DNA of 50,273 bases from Metabacillus fastidiosus NBRC 101226 (GCF_001591625.1 NZ_BCVG01000020.1:1-50273), one strand, 5' to 3'; positions 1 through 8,692 are shown, counted from the stretch's first letter. Made by a program: numbers and translations. The notes: generated by a model from the letters alone, not told the origin.

Positions 1-1
1 A

Positions 2-55
2 CTGATGGAAGTTTCACTTTATTTTAAACAAAGCGGGGATGTTCTAACTCCATAG
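2..55 (+). CDS. 3' end of an upstream gene, probably divIB (partial)
   Basis: An open frame enters from the left edge and ends at TAG 53-55, leaving 17 residues (LMEVSLYFKQ... ending DVLTP). The pattern of a short strand followed by an aromatic-rich tail resembles the C-terminus of DivIB/FtsQ, the divisome membrane protein. In B. subtilis divIB lies upstream of the DUF881 genes and sbp, so position supports the guess. The stop overlaps the ribosome binding site of the next gene. Only a fragment is visible and identity is inferred from synteny. Confidence 0.4.
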   Translation: MMEVSLYFKQSGDVLTP

Positions 56-64
56 GAGTTGTTA

Positions 65-799
65 ATGAGTATGAATAAATCAAATTGGAAACAAGGAATG
101 AGCTTTTCATTTATCACACTAATTTTCGGCTTAATGTTGGCGATTCAGTTTCGCACCATTCAGGAACCTATTGAAAGGGATACTCGTGATATGTGGCAAT
201 TGCGGGAGGATTTAAAGAGGGAGCAGCAGCTGCAGGTTGATTTATTATCTGAGATTAGAAAGTATGAAGAATTGATCGATACTTATAAAGAAAAAGAAAA
301 TCAAAATCCAGAAACGGCTTTAAACAATACCCTTCAAAATTTAAAGAGGGAAGCCGGGTTAACGGATATTACTGGTCCAGGTATTATTATTACGATCGAT
401 CAGCTGTTTGATGATGAATTACTAGGTACAGAGGTTGCCCATATTTCACCAGAGTTATTAAGAAGGCTTATTAATGAGCTTAACTCTTATGATGCTGACT
501 ACATTTCTATTAATAATCATCGCATTCTTCATACGACAGTTATTAGAGATATTAATGGGGAAACAAAGATCGACAATTTTAGTCTGAAAGACCTACCTGT
601 TGAGGTAAAAATTATCTCTTATAATACCGATAAACTATATAGTAGGATAAATGCATCAGCTACAGATGAAGATTTTGCTATTGATAATTTAAGCCTCTCT
701 ATTTCCGAACCAATTAAAAATATTACAGTACCTGCTTATGAAAATCCGATTCGTGTGAAAAATATGAAGCCGTTGAATCCGAAAAAAGGAGAAAGTTAA
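65..799 (+). CDS. DUF881 family protein (YlxW/YlxX-like)
   Basis: This 244-residue protein has one N-terminal membrane anchor (about residues 12-30), a charged coiled-coil-like stretch (about 40-80) and a DUF881 domain recognisable by GPGIIITIDQ and the YISINNHRI segment. The family is found between divIB and sbp in Bacillaceae; its biochemical role is not established. I start at ATG 65, six bases after AGGAG at 54-58, rather than the TTG at 59, which would leave almost no spacing. B. subtilis has two such genes in tandem (ylxW, ylxX). Only one lies between the probable divIB tail and sbp here, so an exact orthologue symbol is not assigned. Confidence 0.85.
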   Translation: MSMNKSNWKQGMSFSFITLIFGLMLAIQFRTIQEPIERDTRDMWQLREDLKREQQLQVDLLSEIRKYEELIDTYKEKENQNPETALNNTLQNLKREAGLTDITGPGIIITIDQLFDDELLGTEVAHISPELLRRLINELNSYDADYISINNHRILHTTVIRDINGETKIDNFSLKDLPVEVKIISYNTDKLYSRINASATDEDFAIDNLSLSISEPIKNITVPAYENPIRVKNMKPLNPKKGES

Positions 800-800
800 C

Positions 801-1163
801 ATGTGGCTTCCATTACTTGGACTAGTATTAGGCATTGTGTTAGGATTATTTACCGAATTCCGTATCCCGACTGAATATTCGAACTATCTGTCGATAGCCA
901 TTCTTGCCGCTCTTGATACATTATTTGGTGGAATTAGAGCGCAGCTGCAAAATATTTATGATGAATTGGTATTCGTTTCCGGCTTTTTCTTTAACATTCT
1001 ACTTGCAGCAAGTTTGGCTTTTCTAGGTGTACATCTTGGTGTAGACTTGTATTTAGTTGCAATGTTTGCGTTCGGTGTTCGACTTTTTCAAAATATTGCA
1101 GTTATTCGCAGAATCTTAATTTCAAAATGGAGTTTATCAAGGGAAAAACTGAAAAAAAATTGA
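801..1163 (+). CDS. sbp: Small basic protein Sbp
   Basis: A 120-residue hydrophobic protein with three to four membrane segments (about residues 3-20, 28-45, 58-78, 80-100) and a basic tail ending KLKKN. Size, hydrophobicity and position directly before ftsA match the small basic protein family (DUF1290) of Bacillales. It begins one base after the stop of the DUF881 gene, with the GGAG of AAAAAAGGAGAAAG as ribosome binding site, so the two are co-transcribed. Its molecular role is unknown; linkage to division genes is conserved. Confidence 0.85.
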   Translation: MWLPLLGLVLGIVLGLFTEFRIPTEYSNYLSIAILAALDTLFGGIRAQLQNIYDELVFVSGFFFNILLAASLAFLGVHLGVDLYLVAMFAFGVRLFQNIAVIRRILISKWSLSREKLKKN

Positions 1164-1239
1164 TTTATTAAAAGGGAATAGAAAGGATTTGACGAATAAA
1201 AACTATATATCGTATGAGTTCAAGCAAATGTACACATAT

Positions 1240-1270
1240 AAATGTAAGCGGCACCTACTGCCTTGCATTT
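1240..1270. other. Hairpin in the sbp-ftsA gap
   Basis: AAATGTAAGCGGCA pairs with TGCCTTGCATTT around a five-base loop, with one bulged base. No U-run follows, so it is not a convincing intrinsic terminator; it could be a processing site or leader structure. The same 1164-1390 gap has an AGGATTT near 1184 that fits a sigma-H -35, but I cannot find a matching -10, so no ftsA promoter is called. Confidence 0.3.
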
Positions 1271-1390
1271 AGATGAAGTACTATAATCTCAGTAAACATA
1301 TTGTCATAAATATGTAATCACAGTTTCGTTGTATTGTCGTTCTATAACGAATAGAATAGAAAATGATTGAAGATGAGGAGGTGCCATAGA

Positions 1391-2683
1391 ATGAACAACA
1401 ATGAAATATTCGTAAGTCTTGACATCGGTACATCCAGTGTTAAAGTAATTATTGGTGAAATGGCGAATGATTCTTTAAACATTATAGGTGTGGGTAATGT
1501 AAAGTCAGAAGGATTAAGAAAAGGTTCAATCGTTGATATAGATGAAACTGTTCATTCTATTAGAAAAGCAGTTGAGCAAGCTGAACGCATGGTCGGCATC
1601 CCGCTCAGACGTGTCGTTGTTGGGATCACTGGAAACCATGTTCATTTACAAGATTGCCACGGCGTTGTCGCTGTATCAAGCGAAAATCGTGAAATTTCAA
1701 ATGAAGATGTAAGGCGAGTGATCGAAGCTGCACAAGTAATGTCTATACCTCCTGAAAGAGAAATAATAGATGTCATTCCGAAGCAATTTATTGTGGACGG
1801 TCTTGATGAAATCAATGATCCGAGAGGAATGCTAGGCGTTAGACTTGAAATGGAAGGTATTATTATTACTGGCTCAAAGACGATTTTACATAATTTATTA
1901 CGTTGTGTTGAGCGTGCTGGCTTAGAAATAACAGATATATGTTTGCAGCCTTTAGCTGCTGGAGCGGTTGCATTATCAAAGGATGAAAGAAACCTTGGTG
2001 TTGCTTTAATTGATATTGGTGGCGGTTCAACGACAATTGCCGTTTTTGAACAAAATAATTTAGCGGCAACAACCGTTTTACCTATTGGGGGAGAACATAT
2101 CACCAAAGACTTATCAATTGGGCTTCGCACTTCTACAGAGGAAGCTGAGCGGATTAAAATTAAGCATGGACATGCATACTATGATTTTGCATCTGGAGAA
2201 GAAGTATTTGAAGTATCAATCATTGGCTCAGACCAAAGACAGACATTTAGCCAGTTAGAAATATCCGATATTATCGAAGCAAGAATGGAAGAAATATTTG
2301 AATTAGTTCAACATGAGCTGCGAAGATTAGGTGTGCGGGACTTGCCCGGCGGGTTTGTCCTTACCGGAGGAACAGTTATTATGCCAGGTGTAAATGAATT
2401 GGCACAGGCTGTCCTTCAGAATAATGTTCGCATCGCAATTCCTGATTATATTGGAGTAAGAGAACCTCGATATATGACGGGTGTTGGTTTAATACAATTC
2501 GCACATAAAAATGCTAAAATACAAGGAAGAGAAATTAGTTCAAACGTTTCAATTGATGCGGTTGAAGTAGTTGCTACAAAAGAACCGCAACAAAAACGGA
2601 TCAAGCAACAAAGTCAGCAAAGTCAGCAAAGTGAGAAAAAGGAAAGCAAGGTAAAACGATTTTTTGGCTACTTCTTTGAATAA
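1391..2683 (+). CDS. ftsA: Cell division protein FtsA
   Basis: FtsA is the actin-like ATPase that tethers FtsZ to the membrane at the division site. The 430-residue product opens with the phosphate-1 motif SLDIGTSSVKV, has the ALIDIGGGSTTIAVF phosphate-2 region and the FVLTGGTVIMPGV adenosine motif. It ends in an amphipathic membrane-targeting helix (VKRFFGYFFE), preceded by a Q/S-rich low-complexity linker with three QQS repeats. Start ATG 1391 follows GGAGGTG at 1377-1383; the upstream in-frame TTG at 1367 lacks a ribosome binding site. It sits 43 bases before ftsZ as in relatives. Confidence 0.97.
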   Translation: MNNNEIFVSLDIGTSSVKVIIGEMANDSLNIIGVGNVKSEGLRKGSIVDIDETVHSIRKAVEQAERMVGIPLRRVVVGITGNHVHLQDCHGVVAVSSENREISNEDVRRVIEAAQVMSIPPEREIIDVIPKQFIVDGLDEINDPRGMLGVRLEMEGIIITGSKTILHNLLRCVERAGLEITDICLQPLAAGAVALSKDERNLGVALIDIGGGSTTIAVFEQNNLAATTVLPIGGEHITKDLSIGLRTSTEEAERIKIKHGHAYYDFASGEEVFEVSIIGSDQRQTFSQLEISDIIEARMEEIFELVQHELRRLGVRDLPGGFVLTGGTVIMPGVNELAQAVLQNNVRIAIPDYIGVREPRYMTGVGLIQFAHKNAKIQGREISSNVSIDAVEVVATKEPQQKRIKQQSQQSQQSEKKESKVKRFFGYFFE

Positions 2684-2726
2684 AAGCATCAGTTAGAAGT
2701 CATTTGACGGATTAGGAGGATTTCGC

Positions 2727-3881
2727 ATGTTGGAGTTTGATACAAATATAGATGGCACGGCAACCATCAAAGTAATTGGGGTTGGCGGTGGCGGGAATAA
2801 TGCCGTAAACCGTATGATTGAGCACGGTGTTCAGGGAGTGCAATTCATTGCAGTGAACACAGATGCTCAAGCACTCGACTTGTCAAAAGCAGAAACAAAA
2901 ATGCAAATTGGTTCAAAGCTTACTCGTGGATTAGGTGCTGGTGCTAATCCAGAGGTCGGTAAAAAAGCGGCTGAAGAGAGCAAAGAGCAAATTGAAGAAG
3001 CCTTAAGAGGAGCAGATATGGTATTCGTTACTGCTGGTATGGGCGGTGGTACAGGAACTGGTGCTGCACCTGTTATTGCACAAATTGCAAAAGATTTAGG
3101 TGCATTAACGGTCGGAATTGTAACACGTCCATTTACGTTTGAAGGACGTAAACGTGCGGGACAAGCTGCTGGCGGAATTACAGCAATGAAGGAATCTGTT
3201 GATACGCTGATTGTTATACCGAACGACCGTCTGCTTGAAATCGTTGATAAAAATACGCCGATGCTTGAAGCATTCCGTGAAGCGGATAATGTTTTAAGAC
3301 AAGGTGTACAAGGTATTTCAGAGTTAATCGCAGTTCCAGGATTAATTAACTTAGACTTTGCAGACGTTAAAACAATTATGTCCAATAAAGGTTCTTCGTT
3401 AATGGGGATCGGTGTTGCAACTGGTGAAAACCGTGCTGCTGAAGCAGCAAAAAAGGCAATCTCAAGTCCATTGCTTGAAACAGCAATTGACGGTGCCCAA
3501 GGTGTCCTTATGAATATTACAGGCGGTTCAAATTTAAGTCTTTACGAAGTACAGGAAGCAGCGGATATCGTTGCATCAGCATCAGACCAAGATGTAAATA
3601 TGATCTTCGGTTCTGTCATTAATGAAAATTTAAAAGATGAGATTGTTGTTACAGTTATCGCAACAGGATTTACAGAAATGGAACCGAGCCCGATGAAGCA
3701 GCAAACATCAAGACCATTTGGAAACAATCCTGTAAAGCAGCAGCCAAGCCAGCCGCAGCCGAAGCGTGAAATCAAACGTGAAGAGCCTTCGCATTATGAT
3801 AACCGTGGAACACAGCATCAACAAGCAGAAGATACATTAGACATACCGACGTTTTTACGAAATCGTAATCGACGCGGTTAA
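2727..3881 (+). CDS. ftsZ: Cell division GTPase FtsZ
   Basis: FtsZ is the tubulin-like GTPase that forms the Z ring. The 384-residue protein has the tubulin signature [11 protein letters not shown] near residue 105, the N-terminal [13 protein letters not shown] nucleotide loop, the T7 loop [11 protein letters not shown], a Q/P-rich variable linker (about 320-365) and the conserved C-terminal peptide [15 protein letters not shown], the docking site for FtsA, SepF and other partners. Ribosome binding site TTAGGAGGATTT precedes ATG 2727. A strong intrinsic terminator follows at 3896-3927, closing the ftsA-ftsZ unit. Confidence 0.99.
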   Translation: MLEFDTNIDGTATIKVIGVGGGGNNAVNRMIEHGVQGVQFIAVNTDAQALDLSKAETKMQIGSKLTRGLGAGANPEVGKKAAEESKEQIEEALRGADMVFVTAGMGGGTGTGAAPVIAQIAKDLGALTVGIVTRPFTFEGRKRAGQAAGGITAMKESVDTLIVIPNDRLLEIVDKNTPMLEAFREADNVLRQGVQGISELIAVPGLINLDFADVKTIMSNKGSSLMGIGVATGENRAAEAAKKAISSPLLETAIDGAQGVLMNITGGSNLSLYEVQEAADIVASASDQDVNMIFGSVINENLKDEIVVTVIATGFTEMEPSPMKQQTSRPFGNNPVKQQPSQPQPKREIKREEPSHYDNRGTQHQQAEDTLDIPTFLRNRNRRG

Positions 3882-3895
3882 TAGAGTATAACGAG

Positions 3896-3927
3896 AAGAT
3901 CAAAAGCATAGCTTTTGGTCTTTTTTT
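3896..3927 (+). terminator. Terminator of ftsAZ
   Basis: GATCAAAAGC and GCTTTTGGTC form a ten-base stem with a three-base loop, followed by seven T. Confidence 0.92.
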
Positions 3928-4026
3928 AAAGAAAACGAGGCAGTTGAGATAGCATTACCGGAGGAGAACATACCGAGTCTTCTGCGGGGAAATGATAAAA
4001 TGAAAAATAAATGCTATGCTAGGAGA

Positions 4027-4035
4027 TGATATAAT
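4027..4035 (+). promoter_or_regulatory. Extended -10 promoter for the MFS gene
   Basis: TGATATAAT is a perfect TGn extended -10 hexamer about 34 bases before the TTG start. No good -35 is seen 17 bases upstream, as is common for extended -10 promoters. Confidence 0.5.
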
Positions 4036-4068
4036 AAATAGGATTTTAAAATAGGGTGGGGAAACATT

Positions 4069-5241
4069 TTGAAATTTGCATCATTTTTTATTGCAGTATT
4101 TTTCGTGTTAGCTTCTGTTTCTGCTGTACGGCCAATGACTTCATTGTTTGCGAAGGAATTGGATGCGTCGATGATTGAGATTGGAATTATTACGGTTTGT
4201 TATTCGGTTACACCTCTCTTTTTAGCGGTGTTTGCTGGACGTTATATAGATCAGTTTGGTGAAAAGCTTCCGATTATTGCCGGTTCAATCTGTATGTTCA
4301 TTTCATTGGCTCTTCCTTTTTATTTTCCTTCCATTGCGACACTTTATATTTCTATGCTGCTGCTCGGAGGGGGTCAGCTCCTAGCGATATTGGCGATTCA
4401 AAATGGAGTGACAAAGTCTGCTTCCAATGAAACACGGGATAAAGCTGTCGGTACTCTTAGTTTATTTACTTCAACTGGATTACTGTTTGGACCTTTAATC
4501 GGTGGATATGTATCAGAGCATTTTGGATTCCAAACTTCTTATATACTGCTGGCTGTTATTCCGATTATCACCATAATTGTTTCCTTTTTTGTGGCAAAAA
4601 CAGAAAAAGGAGCTTCGAAAGGGAAACAAGGAAAATCTGCAAATGTGAAGGAGTTATTACTTCTTCCAGGACTCGGTCGGTCTATTTTTGTAAGTATGCT
4701 CATTTTATCTTCACTTGACATTTATTCCGTTTATTTTCCTTTATATGGACAGTCAATTGGACTCAGTGTATCACAAATTGGCTGGGTGTTAGCGGTACAA
4801 GGAGCGGCAAGTGCACTTGTCCGGATTATTATGCCAAAACTAGTTGAAGCATATGGAAGGGTAACAATCTTATGGATATTTATGGGTATAGGTGCTTTAG
4901 CATATGGCTTTATTCCATTCCAAGATCAATTTAGTATCATTCTCATTGTATCCTTTATTATTGGAGCGGGACTTGGTATAACCTTGCCATTAACAATCAT
5001 TCTGTCCTATAATGCTGCTCCGCCAGGTCGAAGCGGAGAAGTATTGGGGTTGCGATTAGCGTCTAATCGGCTCGCACAAACGATTGTCCCATTTCTATTA
5101 GCTTATGTTAGCAGTTTTGTAGGGCTAGGTATTATTTTCGTCATTAAATCAGTACTGCTCTTATCAGGTTCATTAACTGCACGAGGAATTTCAGATGATG
5201 TGCAAGAAGTTGAAGAGGATGAAAGAGAAAAGGCGATATAA
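4069..5241 (+). CDS. MFS transporter
   Basis: A 390-residue polytopic protein with about 12 predicted membrane segments, a cytoplasmic GRYIDQFGEKLPI loop between TM2 and TM3 (the MFS signature motif A region), and a basic central loop (about 178-195, KTEKGASKGKQGKSANVK) separating two six-helix halves. It fits drug/H+ antiporter-like MFS exporters, but the substrate cannot be read from sequence. The start is TTG 4069 after GGGTGGGGA. It is a single-gene unit between ftsZ and spoIIGA, where B. subtilis carries bpr, so it is a lineage-specific insertion. Confidence 0.85.
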   Translation: MKFASFFIAVFFVLASVSAVRPMTSLFAKELDASMIEIGIITVCYSVTPLFLAVFAGRYIDQFGEKLPIIAGSICMFISLALPFYFPSIATLYISMLLLGGGQLLAILAIQNGVTKSASNETRDKAVGTLSLFTSTGLLFGPLIGGYVSEHFGFQTSYILLAVIPIITIIVSFFVAKTEKGASKGKQGKSANVKELLLLPGLGRSIFVSMLILSSLDIYSVYFPLYGQSIGLSVSQIGWVLAVQGAASALVRIIMPKLVEAYGRVTILWIFMGIGALAYGFIPFQDQFSIILIVSFIIGAGLGITLPLTIILSYNAAPPGRSGEVLGLRLASNRLAQTIVPFLLAYVSSFVGLGIIFVIKSVLLLSGSLTARGISDDVQEVEEDEREKAI

Positions 5242-5330
5242 AGTGAAACTTCCATAAGTGGGGGTTTTTTCTCATCCCCATTGATGGTTAGTTGAGGCCC
5301 AAAGTATGTGTTCTATTGTTCGGATCTTTA

Positions 5331-5398
5331 CGGGCAGTGGATCTCCCACTTCACTTCTTTGAGTTTGTAGAATTTTGAAGTGGGAGTCTTACTGCCTG
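5331..5398. repeat. Large perfect hairpin, possible mobile-element end
   Basis: CTCCCACTTCA (5343-5353) pairs perfectly with TGAAGTGGGAG (5376-5386) around a 22-base loop. An outer GGCAGT/ACTGCC pair extends the stem. There is no T-run, so it is not an ordinary terminator. Long stems with a CCCACTTC-type arm remind me of right ends of IS200/IS605 (tnpB) elements, but no transposase remnant is present; that reading is speculative. The whole gap 5242-5823 otherwise holds a terminator at 5495-5520 and the spoIIG promoter region. Confidence 0.5.
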
Positions 5399-5494
5399 TT
5401 AAGGCTGGGATAAATATTTTGTAAGTAGAAGCTGAAATATTTTTTAAAACAATTTATAAATGAATATAGAAAACGTACAAACAATAATATTATT

Positions 5495-5520
5495 AAAGCA
5501 TCCTTTTGGGTGCTTTTTTT
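5495..5520 (+). terminator. Intrinsic terminator upstream of spoIIGA
   Basis: AAAGCATCC and GGGTGCTTT pair over a TTTT loop, followed by a T-run. It lies about 250 bases after the MFS gene and insulates the spoIIG promoter from upstream transcription. Confidence 0.85.
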
Positions 5521-5688
5521 AATCAGGTCATTGAAAAAGCTTCCTGAAAGGCACCTTTATGGGAATCCAGTAAAATCAAGGGTCTTGTGGGGGCTTTCAG
5601 CTTTTAAAATTTATTAGGAACTTGTCGGACAGCTCTTGTAAACAGAAAAATTTTTAGTTTTGTCTATATATTAGGTCCATACCCTCAC

Positions 5689-5775
5689 CTCGACAAAATC
5701 TCCACAAAACTATCAAAACTTGTACTATTTGCTCGGCACTAAGTGACAACTTCCTTATAAAGGATGCTTTATACT
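5689..5775 (+). promoter_or_regulatory. spoIIG promoter with Spo0A box
   Basis: A -35-like GTGACA (5743-5748) and a -10 TATACT (5770-5775) are separated by 21 bases. The long spacer is the hallmark of the Spo0A-activated spoIIG promoter of B. subtilis. CTCGACAAA at 5689-5697 is the reverse complement of TTTGTCGAG, an eight-of-nine match to the Spo0A box, about 50 bases upstream of the -35. Transcription at sporulation onset by sigma-A with phosphorylated Spo0A is inferred from this architecture. Confidence 0.7.
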
Positions 5776-5823
5776 TAATATTAACCAAGTTTTACACTAA
5801 ATAACGATGGAAGGGAGTATGCC

Positions 5824-6750
5824 TTGTCTATTTATTTAGATGTTATTTGGTTTTTGAACTTTTCGTTTGATTTATTTCTACTGTTGCTGACAGCAATCAT
5901 TTTAAAAAGAAAAATTAAAAAACTGAGGCTCTTATTAGGTGCTCTTATTGGTTCTGGCATCGTTATTCTTATGTTTACACCATTTTCATTCATAGCAGTT
6001 CATCCACTCGGAAAATTAGCTATTTCCGTACTCATGGTTCTCATTTCATTCGGATTTCAAAGATTCCGTTCCTTTTTTCAAAGTTTATTAACCTTTTATT
6101 TTGTTACATTTATGATTGGCGGTGGAATGCTCGGTACCCATTATTTCATGCAGGTGGAAATGGGGGTGTTAGATGGAGTAATGATGACAAGCTCAACAGG
6201 CTTCGGTGATCCAATCAGCTGGTTATTTGTTTTAATTGGTTTTCCACTCGCTTGGTATTTTTCCCGCAACAGGCTGGAAAGCTTGGAAACGAAGAAAATT
6301 AAGTTCGATCAACTGGTACAAGTATTAATTAAAGTTGATAGTAATGAACTGTTATTACGCGGCTTAATCGACAGTGGAAATCAGTTGTACGATCCAATTT
6401 CAAGAAGCCCTGTCATGATTATTGATGCTAGTAAGGCGAAGTCTTTCTTACCAGAAAAACTATTTGAACAAGCATTAAAAGATGATGTAATGGCGTCCGT
6501 TAGCCAGGATTCGGAAGAGGGTCATGAATGGGAACATAGGGTCCGTTTAATCCCATACCGGGTTGTTGGCCATGAAAATCAATTTCTGCTCGGATTTAAG
6601 CCAGATGAAATTTCTATTCAAACGAAGGAAGGAACGATCCATGTGAAAAAAGCAGTCATTGGTTTAAATCGAACGACATTATCAAGTGATGATGAGTACG
6701 ACTGTATCATTCACCCGAAGATGATGCAGGGGATTCAAAATGTATCATAA
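5824..6750 (+). CDS. spoIIGA: Sporulation sigma-E processing peptidase SpoIIGA
   Basis: SpoIIGA is the septal membrane aspartic protease that cleaves pro-sigma-E in the mother cell after a forespore signal. The 308-residue product has five N-terminal membrane helices (about residues 1-150) and a cytoplasmic protease domain with the catalytic motif GLIDSGNQLYDP, the Asp falling at residue 183 as in B. subtilis. The start is TTG 5824 behind GGAAGGGAG. Its substrate sigE follows 51 bases downstream in the same operon. Confidence 0.96.
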   Translation: MSIYLDVIWFLNFSFDLFLLLLTAIILKRKIKKLRLLLGALIGSGIVILMFTPFSFIAVHPLGKLAISVLMVLISFGFQRFRSFFQSLLTFYFVTFMIGGGMLGTHYFMQVEMGVLDGVMMTSSTGFGDPISWLFVLIGFPLAWYFSRNRLESLETKKIKFDQLVQVLIKVDSNELLLRGLIDSGNQLYDPISRSPVMIIDASKAKSFLPEKLFEQALKDDVMASVSQDSEEGHEWEHRVRLIPYRVVGHENQFLLGFKPDEISIQTKEGTIHVKKAVIGLNRTTLSSDDEYDCIIHPKMMQGIQNVS

Positions 6751-6801
6751 AGTTATTAATATTCTACTCTTATACTTTTCATTTTAGAAGGAGGAGGAAC
6801 A

Positions 6802-7521
6802 ATGAAAAAGTTAAAATTGAGATTAACATATCTTTGGTATAAATTATTGATGAAGCTTGGGATAAAAACGGACGAGATTTATTACATAGGTGGAAGTGAA
6901 GCATTACCGCCTCCTCTTTCAAAGGATGAGGAAGAAGTACTGCTGAAAAAACTTCCGAATGGGGATCAAGCCGCCCGTTCCATCCTTATTGAAAGAAATT
7001 TACGTTTAGTCGTTTATATTGCTCGTAAATTTGAAAACACAGGTATCAATATTGAGGATTTAATAAGCATTGGGACGATAGGTTTAATTAAAGCTGTTAA
7101 TACATTCAATCCGGAGAAAAAAATTAAGCTTGCGACATACGCCTCCCGTTGTATTGAAAATGAAATTTTAATGTATTTGCGGAGAAATAATAAGTTAAGG
7201 TCGGAAGTATCGTTCGATGAGCCTCTTAATATTGATTGGGATGGAAATGAATTATTGCTTTCAGATGTATTAGGAACAGAAGAAGATATCATTACGAAAG
7301 ATCTTGAAGCGAATGTAGACAGAAAATTATTAATGAAAGCACTTCAACAATTGAATGACCGTGAAAAGCAAATTATGGAGCTTCGATTCGGTTTGCAGGG
7401 AGGAGAAGAGAAGACTCAAAAAGATGTTGCTGATATGCTGGGTATTTCCCAGTCCTATATTTCACGTCTTGAAAAGAGAATTATTAAAAGGCTTCAAAAG
7501 GAATTTAATAAAATGGTTTGA
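6802..7521 (+). CDS. sigE: RNA polymerase sporulation sigma factor SigE precursor
   Basis: The mother-cell early sigma factor, 239 residues. The N-terminal pro-sequence (about residues 1-28, [20 protein letters not shown] and on to the EIYYIGG cleavage region) is intact, so it is made inactive and processed by SpoIIGA. Region 2 ([29 protein letters not shown]) and region 4 helix-turn-helix ([19 protein letters not shown]) are well conserved. ATG 6802 follows a strong GAAGGAGGAGG site. No terminator separates it from sigG, so read-through is likely, as known in B. subtilis. Confidence 0.98.
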   Translation: MKKLKLRLTYLWYKLLMKLGIKTDEIYYIGGSEALPPPLSKDEEEVLLKKLPNGDQAARSILIERNLRLVVYIARKFENTGINIEDLISIGTIGLIKAVNTFNPEKKIKLATYASRCIENEILMYLRRNNKLRSEVSFDEPLNIDWDGNELLLSDVLGTEEDIITKDLEANVDRKLLMKALQQLNDREKQIMELRFGLQGGEEKTQKDVADMLGISQSYISRLEKRIIKRLQKEFNKMV

Positions 7522-7597
7522 AATTTTTTTCATATTATTGAAAGCTTAATGTTATAAGTATTCAAGACCTTTTTCCCATTTTTTGAAAAAAGATTGT

Positions 7598-7626
7598 GCA
7601 TATTTTTCCCACCTAAGGAGATACTT
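7598..7626 (+). promoter_or_regulatory. Sigma-F/sigma-G type promoter of sigG
   Basis: GCATA (7598-7602) and GGAGATACTT (7617-7626), 14 bases apart, match the forespore consensus (-35 GYATA, -10 GGNNANANT). The element lies about 37 bases before the sigG start, in the place where B. subtilis spoIIIG has its sigma-F promoter. Confidence 0.8.
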
Positions 7627-7641
7627 AACTTTGTACAGCAG

Positions 7642-7654
7642 CTCCTGTTAGGAG
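7642..7654 (+). promoter_or_regulatory. Hairpin masking the sigG ribosome binding site
   Basis: CTCCT (7642-7646) can pair with AGGAG (7650-7654), which is the sigG Shine-Dalgarno sequence. A GTG start follows at 7663. In B. subtilis a leader hairpin and GUG start are reported to lower sigG translation; the same arrangement is visible here. Confidence 0.65.
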
Positions 7655-7662
7655 GGAAAGAT

Positions 7663-8442
7663 GTGACAAGAAATAAAGTCGAAATTTGTGGGGTAGACAC
7701 TTCTAAACTTCCCGTACTAAAAAATGAGGAAATGAGAGAACTGTTTAGACAATTACAAAGCGGAGACTTATCAGCACGAGAGAAGCTGGTTAATGGCAAC
7801 TTGCGTTTAGTACTTAGTGTAATCCAGCGTTTTAACAACAGAGGAGAATTTGTTGATGATCTGTTTCAAGTCGGCTGTATTGGACTTATGAAATCAATTG
7901 ATAATTTTGACCTCGGCCAAAATGTCAGATTTTCAACATATGCTGTACCAATGATTATCGGAGAAATCCGTCGTTATTTGCGTGATAACAATCCAATTCG
8001 TGTGTCCCGGTCACTGAGAGACATTGCGTACAAAGCACTTCAGGTGCGGGAGAAATTAATGAGTAAAACATCCAGAGAGCCAACAGCAGAAGAGATTTCA
8101 AAGGAACTGGATGTACCGCATGAAGAGATCGTTTTTGCGCTTGATGCGATCCAAGATCCTGTCTCCTTATTTGAGCCGATTTATAATGACGGCGGCGATC
8201 CGATTTATGTAATGGATCAGCTAAGTGACGAGAAAAACCGCGATATTAATTGGATTGAAGAACTAGCATTAAAAGAAGGAATGAGAAGGCTGAACGACCG
8301 GGAAAAACTTATACTTAGAAAACGTTTCTTTCAAGGAAAAACACAAATGGAAGTTGCTGAAGAAATCGGAATATCCCAAGCCCAAGTCTCTCGTTTAGAA
8401 AAAGCAGCAATTAAACAAATGAACAAAAACATTCAGAACTAA
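7663..8442 (+). CDS. sigG: RNA polymerase sporulation sigma factor SigG
   Basis: The late forespore sigma factor, 259 residues. N-terminal NKVEICGVDTSKLPVLKN is the diagnostic SigG start; region 2 (FVDDLFQVGCIGLMKSIDNF) and region 4 (QMEVAEEIGISQAQVSRLEK) are intact. The open frame extends upstream to 7594, but the true start is GTG 7663, since the residues before it are the promoter and RBS leader. Transcription comes from the forespore promoter at 7598-7626, with possible read-through from spoIIGA-sigE. SigG then drives late forespore genes. Confidence 0.98.
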   Translation: MTRNKVEICGVDTSKLPVLKNEEMRELFRQLQSGDLSAREKLVNGNLRLVLSVIQRFNNRGEFVDDLFQVGCIGLMKSIDNFDLGQNVRFSTYAVPMIIGEIRRYLRDNNPIRVSRSLRDIAYKALQVREKLMSKTSREPTAEEISKELDVPHEEIVFALDAIQDPVSLFEPIYNDGGDPIYVMDQLSDEKNRDINWIEELALKEGMRRLNDREKLILRKRFFQGKTQMEVAEEIGISQAQVSRLEKAAIKQMNKNIQN

Positions 8443-8568
8443 GAAAAGCGCAGGCGGCTTGCCCAGCCCCGACAAGCATAAGGCACTTTCGAATAGAAGG
8501 TTGCACTTTACCTTCAATTCGGAAGTGACTTATGACCTCGAGGGGCTAGTCGCCGGAGCTGGACAAGA
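8443..8568 (-). repeat. Long palindromic repeat, copy A
   Basis: An imperfect palindrome of about 125 bp starting immediately after the sigG stop. It contains the core CAGCCCCGACAAGCATAAG, an inner stem GAAGGT...ACCTTC, and ...CTTATGACCTCGAGGGGCTAG. It lies in the opposite orientation to the copies at 14482 and 49879-50262. Confidence 0.85.
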
Positions 8569-8692
8569 AGAAAAGCGCAGGCGGCTTGCCCAGCCCCGAC
8601 AAGCATAAGACAGTCCGGCATAGAAGGCGTTCTTTGCCTTCAATGATGGAATGACTTATGACTCGAGGAGCTAGCCGCTGTAGCTGGCCAAG
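8569..8692 (-). repeat. Long palindromic repeat, copy B (tandem with A)
   Basis: A second copy head-to-tail with copy A, sharing AAAAGCGCAGGCGGCTTGCC and CAGCCCCGACAAGCATAAG. Its inner stem is GAAGGC/GCCTTC instead of GAAGGT/ACCTTC, so pairing is kept with changed bases. A short fragment of the end sequence (AAAAGCGGACTGTCCGCTAG) follows at 8695-8714. Confidence 0.85.

Noticed and set aside
1642-2130. Open frame of 162 codons on the minus strand inside ftsA
   Set aside because: Antisense shadow of a strongly conserved gene, with no ribosome binding site or recognisable domain.
2867-3385. Open frame of 172 codons on the minus strand inside ftsZ
   Set aside because: Composition (Ser/Pro/Ile rich) is what antisense of ftsZ gives; no motif, no start signal.
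5257-5281. TGGGG...CCCCA pairing after the MFS gene as a terminator
   Set aside because: Five pairs only and the T-run lies in the loop rather than after the stem.
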